DNA of 11,567 nt. Source: Oscillospiraceae bacterium. GTDB lineage: Bacteria; Bacillota; Clostridia; Oscillospirales; Oscillospiraceae. Below the pieces are notes generated by a model. The model saw nothing but the letters and a program-made list of their open reading frames with translations, ran no database searches and was not told the DNA's origin. Location of the stretch: positions 1-11,567 of the forward strand of contig JAFXBH010000201.1 in NCBI GenBank assembly GCA_017521875.1, in the 5' to 3' direction. Made by a program: the position numbers and the translations under genes. Below, piece by piece: positions 1-6,784 of this stretch (position 1 is its first letter; each line of letters opens with the position of its first letter).

Positions 1-163
1 CGGTTGGAAACTGACCATTCGCGACATTCTGGAGTACGGCGGCGCCAAGTTCCTGTGCCCCATGGCCGGTACCATCTCCATGATGCCCGGTACTGCTGCT
101 GACCCCGCTTACCGCCGCGTTGACGTTGACACCGAGACCGGTAAGGTTTCCGGCTTGTTCTAA
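1..163 (+). CDS. fhs: Formate-tetrahydrofolate ligase, C-terminal end (partial)
   Basis: Only the last 53 codons lie in the window, read in the frame that starts at base 2 and stops at TAA 161-163. The visible tail has the layout of the formate-tetrahydrofolate ligase C-terminus: an IRD segment, a Gly-rich AGAGF-like stretch (here GGAKF), a [11 protein letters not shown] segment matching the family's GxIMTMPGLP region, then VDVD and a terminal GLF. The enzyme makes 10-formyl-THF from formate, THF and ATP in the cytoplasm, feeding one-carbon metabolism. The third-position-GC-rich codons suggest high expression. The usual MPGLP is MPGTA here, so this is a divergent member; only the tail is visible and the assignment rests on it. 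Confidence 0.62.
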   Translation, partial: GWKLTIRDILEYGGAKFLCPMAGTISMMPGTAADPAYRRVDVDTETGKVSGLF

Positions 164-174
164 TTGCATAACAA

Positions 175-216
175 ACCGCCCTGCAGATTTCCTCTGCAGG
201 GCGGTATTCTACTTTT
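175..216. terminator. Shared bidirectional intrinsic terminator
   Basis: A 13-bp perfect stem (175-187 with 193-205) encloses a 5-base loop, starting 12 bases after the ligase stop codon. On the plus strand it is followed by a pyrimidine-rich stretch with TTTT at 213-216. On the minus strand it follows the stop of the small redox gene and is followed by TTTGTT. It therefore probably ends both convergent transcripts. Confidence 0.85.
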
Positions 217-409
217 CCTTATAGTAGAGCATACAGTGGCAATAGCCTTCAAAATCCGGGTCTGCAATCTGCGCTTTAAATTCCTGGCAGATGCATTTAT
301 ATTCCTCTGCCTTCCCCAATCGGCAAGGACAGTAGCCATCTTTGGCCTGCAACCCCTCTTTGACTGTACGCACGATCTCTGCATCGGTATTCAGGCGAAC
401 TTTTCCCAT
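209..409 (-). CDS. Small ferredoxin:thioredoxin reductase catalytic-domain protein
   Basis: A 66-residue protein carrying almost nothing but the ferredoxin:thioredoxin reductase catalytic (beta) chain motif: CPC at 27-29 followed by R30, CIC at 39-41, and CHC at 57-59 in GYCHCMLYYK. In the known enzyme the first Cys of each outer pair and both central Cys hold a [4Fe-4S] cluster, and the second Cys of the outer pairs form the redox disulfide. By that scheme C27, C39, C41 and C57 would be ligands and C29/C59 the active pair. It is shorter than plant and cyanobacterial catalytic chains, and no variable (alpha) subunit gene is nearby. The start is fixed by a strong GGAGG site (rev 413-418) and by a good promoter just upstream. 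The role is probably ferredoxin-dependent disulfide reduction in the cytoplasm; the partner thioredoxin is unknown. Confidence 0.85.
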   Translation of the reverse strand: MGKVRLNTDAEIVRTVKEGLQAKDGYCPCRLGKAEEYKCICQEFKAQIADPDFEGYCHCMLYYKEK

Positions 410-435
410 ATGTACCTCCGGTATCTGTTTTTTCT

Positions 436-464
436 ATTGTAGCACAGGATTTCCACCAGTTCAA
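436..464 (-). promoter_or_regulatory. Promoter of the small redox gene
   Basis: On the minus strand, -35 TTGAAC (459-464) and -10 TACAAT (436-441) are separated by exactly 17 bases, about 30 bases upstream of the ATG at 409. Both boxes are close to the sigma-A consensus. Confidence 0.7.
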
Positions 465-514
465 TTCATTTAACAAAAAGCGCAAAATTTATTTGGATAT
501 TTTGTGAAAATTAG

Positions 515-543
515 TTGACAAATAAGAACTTGCGTGATATTAT
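515..543 (+). promoter_or_regulatory. Promoter of tRNA-Leu
   Basis: Consensus -35 TTGACA (515-520) and -10 TATTAT (538-543) with a 17-base spacer. Initiation near 550 would leave a precursor leader of about 28 bases before the mature tRNA 5' end at 578. Confidence 0.75.
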
Positions 544-577
544 ATTCGAGCGTCAGGCAAACGTTTGGCGTGTATAT

Positions 578-665
578 GCGCGAGTGGTGGAATTGGTAGA
601 CTCGCTAGATTCAGGTTCTAGTGTTCACTGCGGACGTGCGGGTTCAAGTCCCGCCTCGCGCACCA
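578..665 (+). tRNA. tRNA-Leu (anticodon CAG)
   Basis: Complete class II tRNA. The acceptor stem is GCGCGAG (578-584) with CTCGCGC (655-661), discriminator A662 and an encoded CCA (663-665). The anticodon stem CTAGA/TCTAG (605-609 and 617-621) encloses a loop with anticodon CAG at 612-614, reading CUG leucine codons. The long variable arm (622-637) is expected for leucine. The T stem GCGGG/CCCGC (638-642 and 650-654) encloses TTCAAGT. It stands alone between its own promoter and terminator. Confidence 0.97.
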
Positions 666-668
666 AGC

Positions 669-704
669 AAAAAGAAGATCAGCAAATGCTGGTCTTCTTT
701 TTGT
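669..704 (+). terminator. Terminator of tRNA-Leu
   Basis: A 10-bp stem (674-683 with 688-697, one G-T wobble) with loop AAAT, extendable through A669-673 pairing with T698-702, ends in a T-rich run (TTTTTGTTTTG). It begins four bases after the CCA end of the tRNA. Confidence 0.85.
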
Positions 705-744
705 TTTGTAGAAATCGGGGGCTTGAACCCATCTAAATGCAACG

Positions 745-784
745 CAACCCCCGGATACACTTTCGTGTATCCGGGGGTTGTTTT
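745..784 (+). terminator. Strong hairpin terminator between tRNA-Leu and the AraC-type gene
   Basis: A 16-bp perfect stem (745-760 with 765-780) with loop TTTC, followed by TTTT. The T tract favours the plus strand, where it would back up the tRNA terminator. The stem lies 15 bases past the stop of the minus-strand regulator, so it may also stop that transcript, although the minus side lacks a clean T run. Confidence 0.75.
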
Positions 785-795
785 ATACAGTGTTT

Positions 796-1659
796 TTACG
801 GATGCATAGATGTTCGGTAATTGATTTTATACTGTTTGGGAGAGATATGCTTATATTTTTTGAAGAGGGATATAAAATGACTGGCTGTTGAGAACCCGGT
901 TTCATATGCAATTTCCGTTACGGTCTTCTCGGTAGTCACCAACAGTTTTTCTGCTTCCCTCAATTTTACTGCAATCAGGTAATCCTTAAAATTCTGGTTC
1001 ATTACATTTTTGAAGATTCTGGAAAAATGGCTGTAACTCATTGCACATTTTTCTGCTACATCTTTTTCGTTGGCAGTGGCATAATTTTCTGAAATGTAGG
1101 AAATAGCGCTCTTGATCGCGTCCGGAATCTCTGCGTCGGCCTGCCCGTGTTCAAAGTATCTGATTAGTTCACCAAATAACCGCAGTATTCCAGCCTTTGC
1201 CATCAATTCATACCCCGGTTTTTCCTCGTTCCATTCGTCAATAATACTGTGAATAATCTGCGGAATATGGCTATTTTCAATTTGGTCTTTATAGTATATC
1301 TTGCTATGGGAATTTTCAGAAACAAAGGGCAGTACATATTTGAATTCAAACAGCGACTTATCGTCAGCATACAGAACATCAGGCGAGAACTTGATGCACA
1401 CATAATCCGAATGGTTGTTGTGAAAAACCTTGTGGGGTACGCCGGGATTGATAATCACCAAATCCCCGCTGGAAAATTTATAATATTTTTCATCTATGTA
1501 AATGCGGTCGTTTGTCTCCCTGGAATACAGGATCTCAATATAGTCGTGATAATGGCATAAATTGCTGTTTTCGTCTACATTATCCAGTTTTAGTTCTATA
1601 CAATGCAGCCAACTCTTTAACCCTCTTACGATGTGTGGCGATTCTTTTATTTTATCCAT
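796..1659 (-). CDS. AraC-family transcriptional regulator
   Basis: 287 residues with the standard AraC-family layout. An N-terminal cupin-type sensor contains HYHDYIEILY (36-45) and GDLVIINPGVPH (65-76). A C-terminal double helix-turn-helix spans about 183-284: helix pair one around EKDVAEKCAMSYSHFSRIFK, helix pair two around TVTEIAYETGFSTASHFISLFKK, then the signature SPKQYK. A longer ATG at 1716 is open but unlikely: it lies upstream of the -10 box TATAAT, whereas ATG 1657-1659 has a GGAG (rev 1666-1669) at proper distance. The gene diverges from the GH13 glycosidase, so it probably senses a sugar and controls that gene and itself. The ligand is unknown. Confidence 0.93.
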   Translation of the reverse strand: MDKIKESPHIVRGLKSWLHCIELKLDNVDENSNLCHYHDYIEILYSRETNDRIYIDEKYYKFSSGDLVIINPGVPHKVFHNNHSDYVCIKFSPDVLYADDKSLFEFKYVLPFVSENSHSKIYYKDQIENSHIPQIIHSIIDEWNEEKPGYELMAKAGILRLFGELIRYFEHGQADAEIPDAIKSAISYISENYATANEKDVAEKCAMSYSHFSRIFKNVMNQNFKDYLIAVKLREAEKLLVTTEKTVTEIAYETGFSTASHFISLFKKYKHISPKQYKINYRTSMHP

Positions 1660-1680
1660 ATTTTTCTCCAAAGCAAAAAT

Positions 1681-1709
1681 TTGACACTTTTTAACAAAAT
1701 CATTATAGC
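1681..1709 (+). promoter_or_regulatory. Promoter of the GH13 gene
   Basis: -35 TTGACA (1681-1686) and -10 TATAGC (1704-1709), spacer 17. The predicted start near 1716 falls inside the 22-bp palindrome and gives a leader of about 50 bases. Confidence 0.55.
1702..1707 (-). promoter_or_regulatory. -10 box of the AraC-type regulator promoter
   Basis: A perfect TATAAT on the minus strand, about 43 bases upstream of the chosen ATG (1659). At 17-base spacing the -35 position reads TAGCAT, which is poor, and it lies in the right arm of the palindrome. This fits a promoter that depends on, or is blocked by, a protein bound there. It overlaps the -10 of the divergent GH13 promoter. Confidence 0.6.
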
Positions 1710-1731
1710 ATAGCATTTTATAAAATGCTAT
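1710..1731. promoter_or_regulatory. Perfect 22-bp palindrome, candidate operator
   Basis: The half-site is ATAGCATTTTA followed directly by its exact reverse complement, with no spacer. It covers the predicted transcription start of the GH13 gene and the -35 position of the divergent regulator. Its placement argues for an operator acting on both genes. AraC-family proteins more often use direct repeats, so another repressor could be the ligand. Confidence 0.6.
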
Positions 1732-1767
1732 ATTTTTCTTAACAAACTATTAAAGGAGTGGTCCATT

Positions 1768-3309
1768 TTGAAAAACTGGTTCAGTGATGCAGTCATTTAC
1801 GAAATTTACCCCCAGTCCTTCTATGACACAAACGGCGACGGACTAGGCGATCTGCAGGGTATCATTCAAAAACTGGATTATATTGCGGATATGGGTTACA
1901 CCGCCATTTGGATGAATCCCATTAACAGCAGCAGTTTCCGGGATGCAGGATACGATGTAACCGATTTTTACAGTGTCGCAGAACGGTATGGCACAAACGA
2001 AGATTTTAAAAAACTCTGTGAAGAATCCCACAAACGCAACATCAAGGTATTCTTTGACCTTGTTCCCGGCCACACATCCATCGACCATCCTTGGTTTAAG
2101 GAATCCGGAAAGGTTGAAAAAAACCAGTATACCAACCGCTACATTTGGACCAATTCTACCTTTGATGAGGGTCCCGGCATCGCCGCTCTAGGAGAAAGAG
2201 ACAATAAGTGTCTCCTCAATTTCTTCTGGAGTCAGCCGGCGCTGAACTACGGATATGCCAACCCCGACCCCAACAATCCCTGGGAACTACCCGTTACCCA
2301 CCCGGATTGTGTGGCGATGAAAGAAGAAGTAAAACGAATTATGGATTTCTGGATCGGTTTGGGCGCAGACGGTTTCCGGGTGGATATGTGCGCACACCTG
2401 ATTAAGGGCGATCCGAACAGAGTGGCAACTACCGCTTTTTGGCTGGAAATGCGGGAATACCTGGATACCAACTATCCCGGAACTGTATTGATCGCTGAGT
2501 GGGATTTCCCGGACAAGTCCATTCCCGCCGGTTTTGATTTGGATTTCTACAACCACGAAACCAAGGCGTATGCTTCCCTTTTCAGACACGAAAAGGGCAG
2601 AAATACGACCCTTACACACGTGGGAGACAGTTATTTTGCCTTGGAAGGCAAGGGAAATATCAACGAGTATATCAACCAAATTCAGGCTGATTGGAAAGTC
2701 ATTAAAGGCAAGGGTCATGTCGCTATGATCACCGGTAACCACGATATGCCCCGTCTTGCCTATATGCGTACGCCCGAAGAAATCAAGGTGGCAATGGTAT
2801 TCCTTTTCTCCGTACCGGGTGTTCCCATTGTTTACTACGGCGATGAAATCGGAATGGATTATATCCTGGGACTTCCCTCTAAGGAAGGTGGCTACAACAG
2901 AACCGGCTCCAGAACACCGATGCAGTGGAACAACGAGAAGAATCACGGTTTCTCCGCAAGTGATACTCCCTATCTCCCCACTGACAACAGAGAAGGCGCT
3001 CCCACAGTTGAAGAGCAGTTGCAGGATGAGACTTCCATCTTGCATCTGGTAAAGAAACTAATTGCACTGCGCAAGGAAATTCCTGCCTTCTATGCAGAGT
3101 CTGATTTCCATGTTCTTCTCAATACATATCCCTTTGTTTTTGAGCGTTCCGCCGAAGGCAAAAAGTACTATGTTGCGATGAACCCCTCGAAATATACCCA
3201 TATGTATTCCTTGCCCTCTATCAGCAAGGTGATTATGTCTCAGAATGTGGATATCAACGGAACGGAGTTGACGATGAAGGGCGTCAGTTTCCTGATTGCA
3301 GAAGCCTGA
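1768..3309 (+). CDS. GH13 alpha-glucosidase/alpha-amylase family protein
   Basis: 513 residues, with no signal peptide, so cytoplasmic. The (beta/alpha)8 GH13 motifs appear in order: a calcium-type loop DTNGDGLGD (20-28), AIWMNP (46-51), region I DLVPGHTS (97-104), QPALN (156-160), region II GFRVD with nucleophile D206, region III LIAEW with acid/base E244, region IV GNHD with D326, and GVPIVYYGDE (351-360). A C-terminal beta domain follows from about 430. All three catalytic acids are present, so it should cleave or transfer alpha-linked glucosides; substrate and linkage cannot be read from the sequence. Start is TTG 1768, with AAAGGAG (1752-1758) 9 bases before it and no in-frame ATG nearby. 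Region I has Gly where most relatives have Asn before His. It is divergent from, and probably controlled by, the AraC-type gene. Confidence 0.92.
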   Translation: MKNWFSDAVIYEIYPQSFYDTNGDGLGDLQGIIQKLDYIADMGYTAIWMNPINSSSFRDAGYDVTDFYSVAERYGTNEDFKKLCEESHKRNIKVFFDLVPGHTSIDHPWFKESGKVEKNQYTNRYIWTNSTFDEGPGIAALGERDNKCLLNFFWSQPALNYGYANPDPNNPWELPVTHPDCVAMKEEVKRIMDFWIGLGADGFRVDMCAHLIKGDPNRVATTAFWLEMREYLDTNYPGTVLIAEWDFPDKSIPAGFDLDFYNHETKAYASLFRHEKGRNTTLTHVGDSYFALEGKGNINEYINQIQADWKVIKGKGHVAMITGNHDMPRLAYMRTPEEIKVAMVFLFSVPGVPIVYYGDEIGMDYILGLPSKEGGYNRTGSRTPMQWNNEKNHGFSASDTPYLPTDNREGAPTVEEQLQDETSILHLVKKLIALRKEIPAFYAESDFHVLLNTYPFVFERSAEGKKYYVAMNPSKYTHMYSLPSISKVIMSQNVDINGTELTMKGVSFLIAEA

Positions 3310-3345
3310 CGGCAACAAATTTCCGTCTCGAATCTCTGATAACCC

Positions 3346-3384
3346 AAAACGGCATAGCCGCTGACTGCGGCTATGCCGTTTTTT
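3346..3384. terminator. Shared terminator of the GH13 and MFS genes
   Basis: A 16-bp perfect stem (3346-3361 with 3367-3382) with loop TGACT. The plus strand ends in six T residues (3379-3384). The minus strand ends in TTTTGGGTT immediately after the MFS stop, so it can work in both directions between the convergent genes. Confidence 0.9.
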
Positions 3385-3388
3385 AATA

Positions 3389-4609
3389 CTATGGCTTTTT
3401 GATGCTGAAGTTTAAAATCAGTGCTGCACCCGACAGGGAAAGCAGCAGCACAAAGGGGGCGGTATACCCGCCGCTGGAGGTCAGCAGTCTCGAGCAGGCC
3501 GTGGCCACAAAGGAAGCCGCCATCAGATTGAAATTGCTGATACTGAGATTGGTTGCAAAATATTTCTGCCCGTAAAATGCAGAGGTAAAGGCAGCCGAAA
3601 TGGTAGGCGATGTGCCATAGGATATGCCGGTCAGGCAAAGTCCCGCCACCAACACGACCAATGAGCCTGTCTTAACCGCCACAAGGGTCGTACAAGCCGC
3701 AACAACCGTAAGAACACTCGCAGATATCATTGTAAATTTTCTACCCTTAGCGTCGAACACAGCGCCTGTGATGACGCGTCCAAGGCCGTTGCAAACAGAA
3801 AGCACGCCCACCAGTGTGGTGGCCAAAGCCGTCTCTGCTCCAACGAAAAGGGCAAGATCCCGGGCAAAACTGATCACAGAACTGCCCACTGCTGTCAGGC
3901 AAACCAGCGCCACGAATGCACGCCAGAAAGTAAATCGCTTGACCATTTCGCCGGGTTTGTAATCCCGGATTTCAAAATTTTCGGTCTTGGCAGAGGCTTT
4001 CTTCTTTTCTGCCGGGAAGACCGTATCCGCAGGGGGCGTCTTTATCACAAAGGAAGCCAGCGCAATTACCACGCAGAGCGCTACGCCAATTGCCGTGTAA
4101 GTTCCCCGGAAGCCCAGGCCCGTTGCAAAGAGTTTATCAGACAGGTTGCCCAAGACCAGCGTACTTGCGCCAAAGCCCATCATCAGGATACCGGAGGAAA
4201 GGCCTTTTCTGTCGGGAAACCAGGCATTGACTGTGGATATAATTGCAATGTATGCAATTCCGATGCCAAGACCGGACATAACGGCGTATGTAATATACAG
4301 AGCCATCGGCCCTTTGACTCCCACGATCGGTGAGAGCACAAAGCCAAGGCCTGCCAAAACGCCTGCAGACAGGATAGTGAATCTTGTGCCGATCAAACGC
4401 ACCAACCGGCTGGACAAAAATCCGCCGATGCAGAAGAAACTCATTGTCAGCGTAAAATTCAGAGCCAGCGCCGAGGATGTAAAACTCGATTCTGCGGCAA
4501 AGGGTGTTTTTAAAATTGACCAGGCGTAGATAATACCCGCAAACAGCATGGTGCAGACACCTGCAGACAGGATTGCCCACCTTTTTGCTATGTTTTTCTC
4601 TGTATGCAA
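3389..4609 (-). CDS. MFS transporter, OxlT-like (oxalate/formate antiporter type)
   Basis: 406 residues with about 12 hydrophobic spans in two halves separated by a charged central loop (about 190-228). Family marks are the segment WFPDRKGLSSG (130-140) followed by GFGAS, and a second-half motif-A-like stretch GRVITGAVFDAKGRK (277-291). Both are typical of the oxalate:formate antiporter/monocarboxylate-type MFS group. The substrate is probably a small carboxylate, but it cannot be fixed from sequence. An ATG at 4681 is open, but it lies in the -35 box of a good promoter. TTG at 4607-4609 has AGAAGGG (rev 4616-4622) six bases away and gives the normal family N-terminus (MHTEKNIAKRWAILSAG). It is convergent with the GH13 gene; no functional link is evident. 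Confidence 0.88.
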   Translation of the reverse strand: MHTEKNIAKRWAILSAGVCTMLFAGIIYAWSILKTPFAAESSFTSSALALNFTLTMSFFCIGGFLSSRLVRLIGTRFTILSAGVLAGLGFVLSPIVGVKGPMALYITYAVMSGLGIGIAYIAIISTVNAWFPDRKGLSSGILMMGFGASTLVLGNLSDKLFATGLGFRGTYTAIGVALCVVIALASFVIKTPPADTVFPAEKKKASAKTENFEIRDYKPGEMVKRFTFWRAFVALVCLTAVGSSVISFARDLALFVGAETALATTLVGVLSVCNGLGRVITGAVFDAKGRKFTMISASVLTVVAACTTLVAVKTGSLVVLVAGLCLTGISYGTSPTISAAFTSAFYGQKYFATNLSISNFNLMAASFVATACSRLLTSSGGYTAPFVLLLSLSGAALILNFSIKKP

Positions 4610-4652
4610 GCAGATCCCTTCTTTCCTATCTTTTTTAAATAATAATATGAGC

Positions 4653-4681
4653 ATTATAAAGCATTCCGTTGCAGAAGGCAA
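4653..4681 (-). promoter_or_regulatory. Promoter of the MFS gene
   Basis: Minus strand -35 TTGCCT (4676-4681) and perfect -10 TATAAT (4653-4658), spacer 17. Initiation near 4646 makes the upstream ATG at 4681 untranslatable from this promoter and supports the TTG start at 4609. Confidence 0.65.
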
Positions 4682-4728
4682 GTCCTATTCACCGCAATGC
4701 CTCCACAAATACCCATTCCAGATTATAT

Positions 4729-4757
4729 TTGCATTATTTATCGATATGTGATATATT
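4729..4757 (+). promoter_or_regulatory. Promoter of the kinase-flippase-nucleotidyltransferase operon
   Basis: -35 TTGCAT (4729-4734) and -10 TATATT (4752-4757), spacer 17, within a strongly AT-rich stretch. The predicted leader is about 64 bases. I see no riboswitch or attenuator structure in it. Confidence 0.6.
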
Positions 4758-4827
4758 CGTATTATTATAACAAATAACAAGCAATTATGATTATATTATC
4801 AAAAATAATGTAACCAGGAGTCATTGT

Positions 4828-5532
4828 ATGTCAAATAAATCAAGCCTCATAAATATTATTGAATTTAATGGCCTGCCTGGATGTGGGAAAACAACTATCA
4901 CTAACAAAATGCTGGAAACTCCCCTGTGTTGTGATTGGCCCATGGAAACATACGAATCTATGTATCGCTGTTTCGGCAAGAACAAATTAAGTAGATTGCT
5001 CCATGCGATTTGGTATTTTCGCCCCATTGAATTCTGCCGGTTGCTCTCCCTTGCCAAATTGGTGTGTTGCCATAAGAAGAAAATACTGTACAAACGAGTA
5101 ATTGTGGCAGAATTGCTGCTGATTGTATACCGCTGCCGTCGTATGGATCGCCTATATGTTGTAGACCAAGGTCCTTTACAGGGTATTCTTTCTATTGCCC
5201 ATTCCTATAACATATCTGATTGGAAAAAGTTTCTCTCTCTTTCTCAAAAAATCCTGGCAGGTTACGAAAAGCATACGGTTTTTGTCAACCTTGTCTCCGA
5301 TCCAAAGACCGCACGGGAACGAATTCGTTACCGTAATTTCTCCTACGGTAGTCGTATGAATTTCATTGAGAACGACGCAGAATTAGAAACAGAATTGCAA
5401 AAGCAACATTCAACCCTAAATCAACTCCGTTCTATCCTTCCCGTTTCGCACACAGTAACGGTTGATGCTAAATTTGAAGCAATCCACAACGCCAATACTA
5501 TTCTTGATTTTTACCGAGGTCTTACACAATGA
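4828..5532 (+). CDS. Thymidylate-kinase-like P-loop protein
   Basis: 234 residues. A clear Walker A, GLPGCGKTT, lies at 15-23 at the end of the first beta strand. A second strand ends in VVDQGP (111-116), at the position of the DR(Y/H) element of thymidylate kinases. A basic lid-like segment, DPKTARERIRYRN, falls in the C-terminal third. This is a nucleoside/nucleotide-kinase fold, but DQG replaces DR, so ordinary dTMP kinase activity is doubtful and the phosphate acceptor is unknown. ATG 4828 has AGGAG (4816-4820) seven bases upstream. Its stop overlaps the flippase start by four bases (ATGA), which implies translational coupling. It is the first gene of a three-gene unit whose third product carries a second kinase domain of the same fold. 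Confidence 0.82.
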   Translation: MSNKSSLINIIEFNGLPGCGKTTITNKMLETPLCCDWPMETYESMYRCFGKNKLSRLLHAIWYFRPIEFCRLLSLAKLVCCHKKKILYKRVIVAELLLIVYRCRRMDRLYVVDQGPLQGILSIAHSYNISDWKKFLSLSQKILAGYEKHTVFVNLVSDPKTARERIRYRNFSYGSRMNFIENDAELETELQKQHSTLNQLRSILPVSHTVTVDAKFEAIHNANTILDFYRGLTQ

Positions 5533-6782
5533 CATTGAAAAAAATGTTTCGGGATGATTACATCTTTTCTCTATTTGCAAAGATATTATCTGTTGCCATA
5601 GGTATGGTATACACCATCCTGTATAGTCGCTATTTAGGCAGCGAATTGCGAGGTGTCGCATCAGTTATCCTTAACTATGCCGACATTATTATGCTGATAT
5701 TGTGCTTTGGTATCTACCAGTCTTACCCTTATTTTCGAAGAAACAAAACCGCTAGTTATACTCAATATGTGAACAACATATTGGCACTGTTTTTACTATA
5801 CCTCGCTATTGCAATCGTCGTGGTACTGTCGTTCGGTATCACCAGCCAAGTCGCAATTGTCGCCATCTTGGTCCCAGTTATGATGGCAACACGCCAATTC
5901 TACTACCTGGTAATGATTGAACGGCCCAAACTGAAAAACCTGTACTCAATTCTTATTGAAGTATTTGATGTGCTATTTGTAGCCGTTCTTTTATTATTCA
6001 CGGAAGCCAACTACTTGATCTGCATCTTGTTTCTTATTCTTAAAAACACAGTTGCACTCATTATCTCTTTTGCAAATTTAAGAGTGAAACCGCGCGACAT
6101 CCACCCCACCTTCAAAGGAATGATGCCTGCACTTCGATACGGAATCATCCCTATGATTACTCTAATGCTGATGGAGGTTAACTATAAAATTGCAATTATT
6201 ATGCTGGAATGGTTTTCCGTTCCCAACAAGGACATCGGTGTCTATTCTCTCGGCATTATGTTGGCTCAGAAACTGTGGATTATTCCCGATGCATTGAAGG
6301 ATGTCCTCACTTCCAAACTCTCCAAAGGCAAGAGTGTAGAAGAAGTGAGCCGAATTACTCGCATTAGTCTATGGGCCGTGACAGCCTGTGTAGCAGTGGT
6401 ACTGACCATAGGCCGGCCAATGATTCCGCTGATATTTGGTCAGGAGTATTCCGGGGCCTACGCCGTATTCCTCAGCATTATGGTTGGTATCATCGGCATG
6501 GTATTCTACAAAATGATCTATGCCTACAATGTAGTCAACGGACGACGCAAAAATAATTTTATTTGTTTGTGTCTTACCTGCATCACCAGTGTCGTTCTTA
6601 ACTGCTTTACCATTCCCCAATACGGCATTTTAGGCGCCGGCGTGGCAACCACTATATCCTATACCCTATGTGGTATCTGTTTCTTAGTGGACTTCTGCAA
6701 GATAACAGGCAGCCGTCCTGCGACGTTACTCCTTATTCAGAAAGAAGATTTACAATTACTCAAAAAGATCTTAAGGAGATAA
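5529..6782 (+). CDS. Wzx/MOP-superfamily oligosaccharide flippase-like protein
   Basis: 417 residues of integral membrane protein with about 12 predicted spans (roughly 11-31, 42-64, 84-102, 106-128, 140-158, 162-182, 203-225, 237-256, 280-300, 308-333, 343-362, 366-390). The N-terminal layout, with KILSVAIGMVYTILYSRYLGSELRG, is the classic start of polysaccharide-synthesis flippases, and YGILGAGVATTISY in the penultimate span pair is another family mark. Such proteins move undecaprenyl-linked glycans or similar lipid-linked precursors from the inner to the outer leaflet. Start ATG 5529 overlaps the previous stop, with GAGG just upstream. The stop is two bases before the next start. No glycosyltransferase or polymerase lies beside it, so the cargo is unknown. 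Confidence 0.88.
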   Translation: MTLKKMFRDDYIFSLFAKILSVAIGMVYTILYSRYLGSELRGVASVILNYADIIMLILCFGIYQSYPYFRRNKTASYTQYVNNILALFLLYLAIAIVVVLSFGITSQVAIVAILVPVMMATRQFYYLVMIERPKLKNLYSILIEVFDVLFVAVLLLFTEANYLICILFLILKNTVALIISFANLRVKPRDIHPTFKGMMPALRYGIIPMITLMLMEVNYKIAIIMLEWFSVPNKDIGVYSLGIMLAQKLWIIPDALKDVLTSKLSKGKSVEEVSRITRISLWAVTACVAVVLTIGRPMIPLIFGQEYSGAYAVFLSIMVGIIGMVFYKMIYAYNVVNGRRKNNFICLCLTCITSVVLNCFTIPQYGILGAGVATTISYTLCGICFLVDFCKITGSRPATLLLIQKEDLQLLKKILRR

Positions 6783-6784
6783 AT

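Noticed and set aside
160..485. Several short overlapping frames on both strands around the small redox gene
   Set aside because: Only the frame 209-409 (minus) has a promoter, a ribosome site and conserved cysteine motifs; the others are shadows of it.
711..735. T-arm-like sequence (GGGTTCAAGCCCCC on the minus strand), possible tRNA fragment or attachment site
   Set aside because: Only three stem pairs can form around the T-loop-like bases, there are no other tRNA arms, no second copy of the tRNA 3' end, and no integrase in the window.
2287..3045. 252-codon open frame on the minus strand
   Set aside because: Antisense to the catalytic core of the GH13 gene, with no family features; a by-product of codon usage on the other strand.
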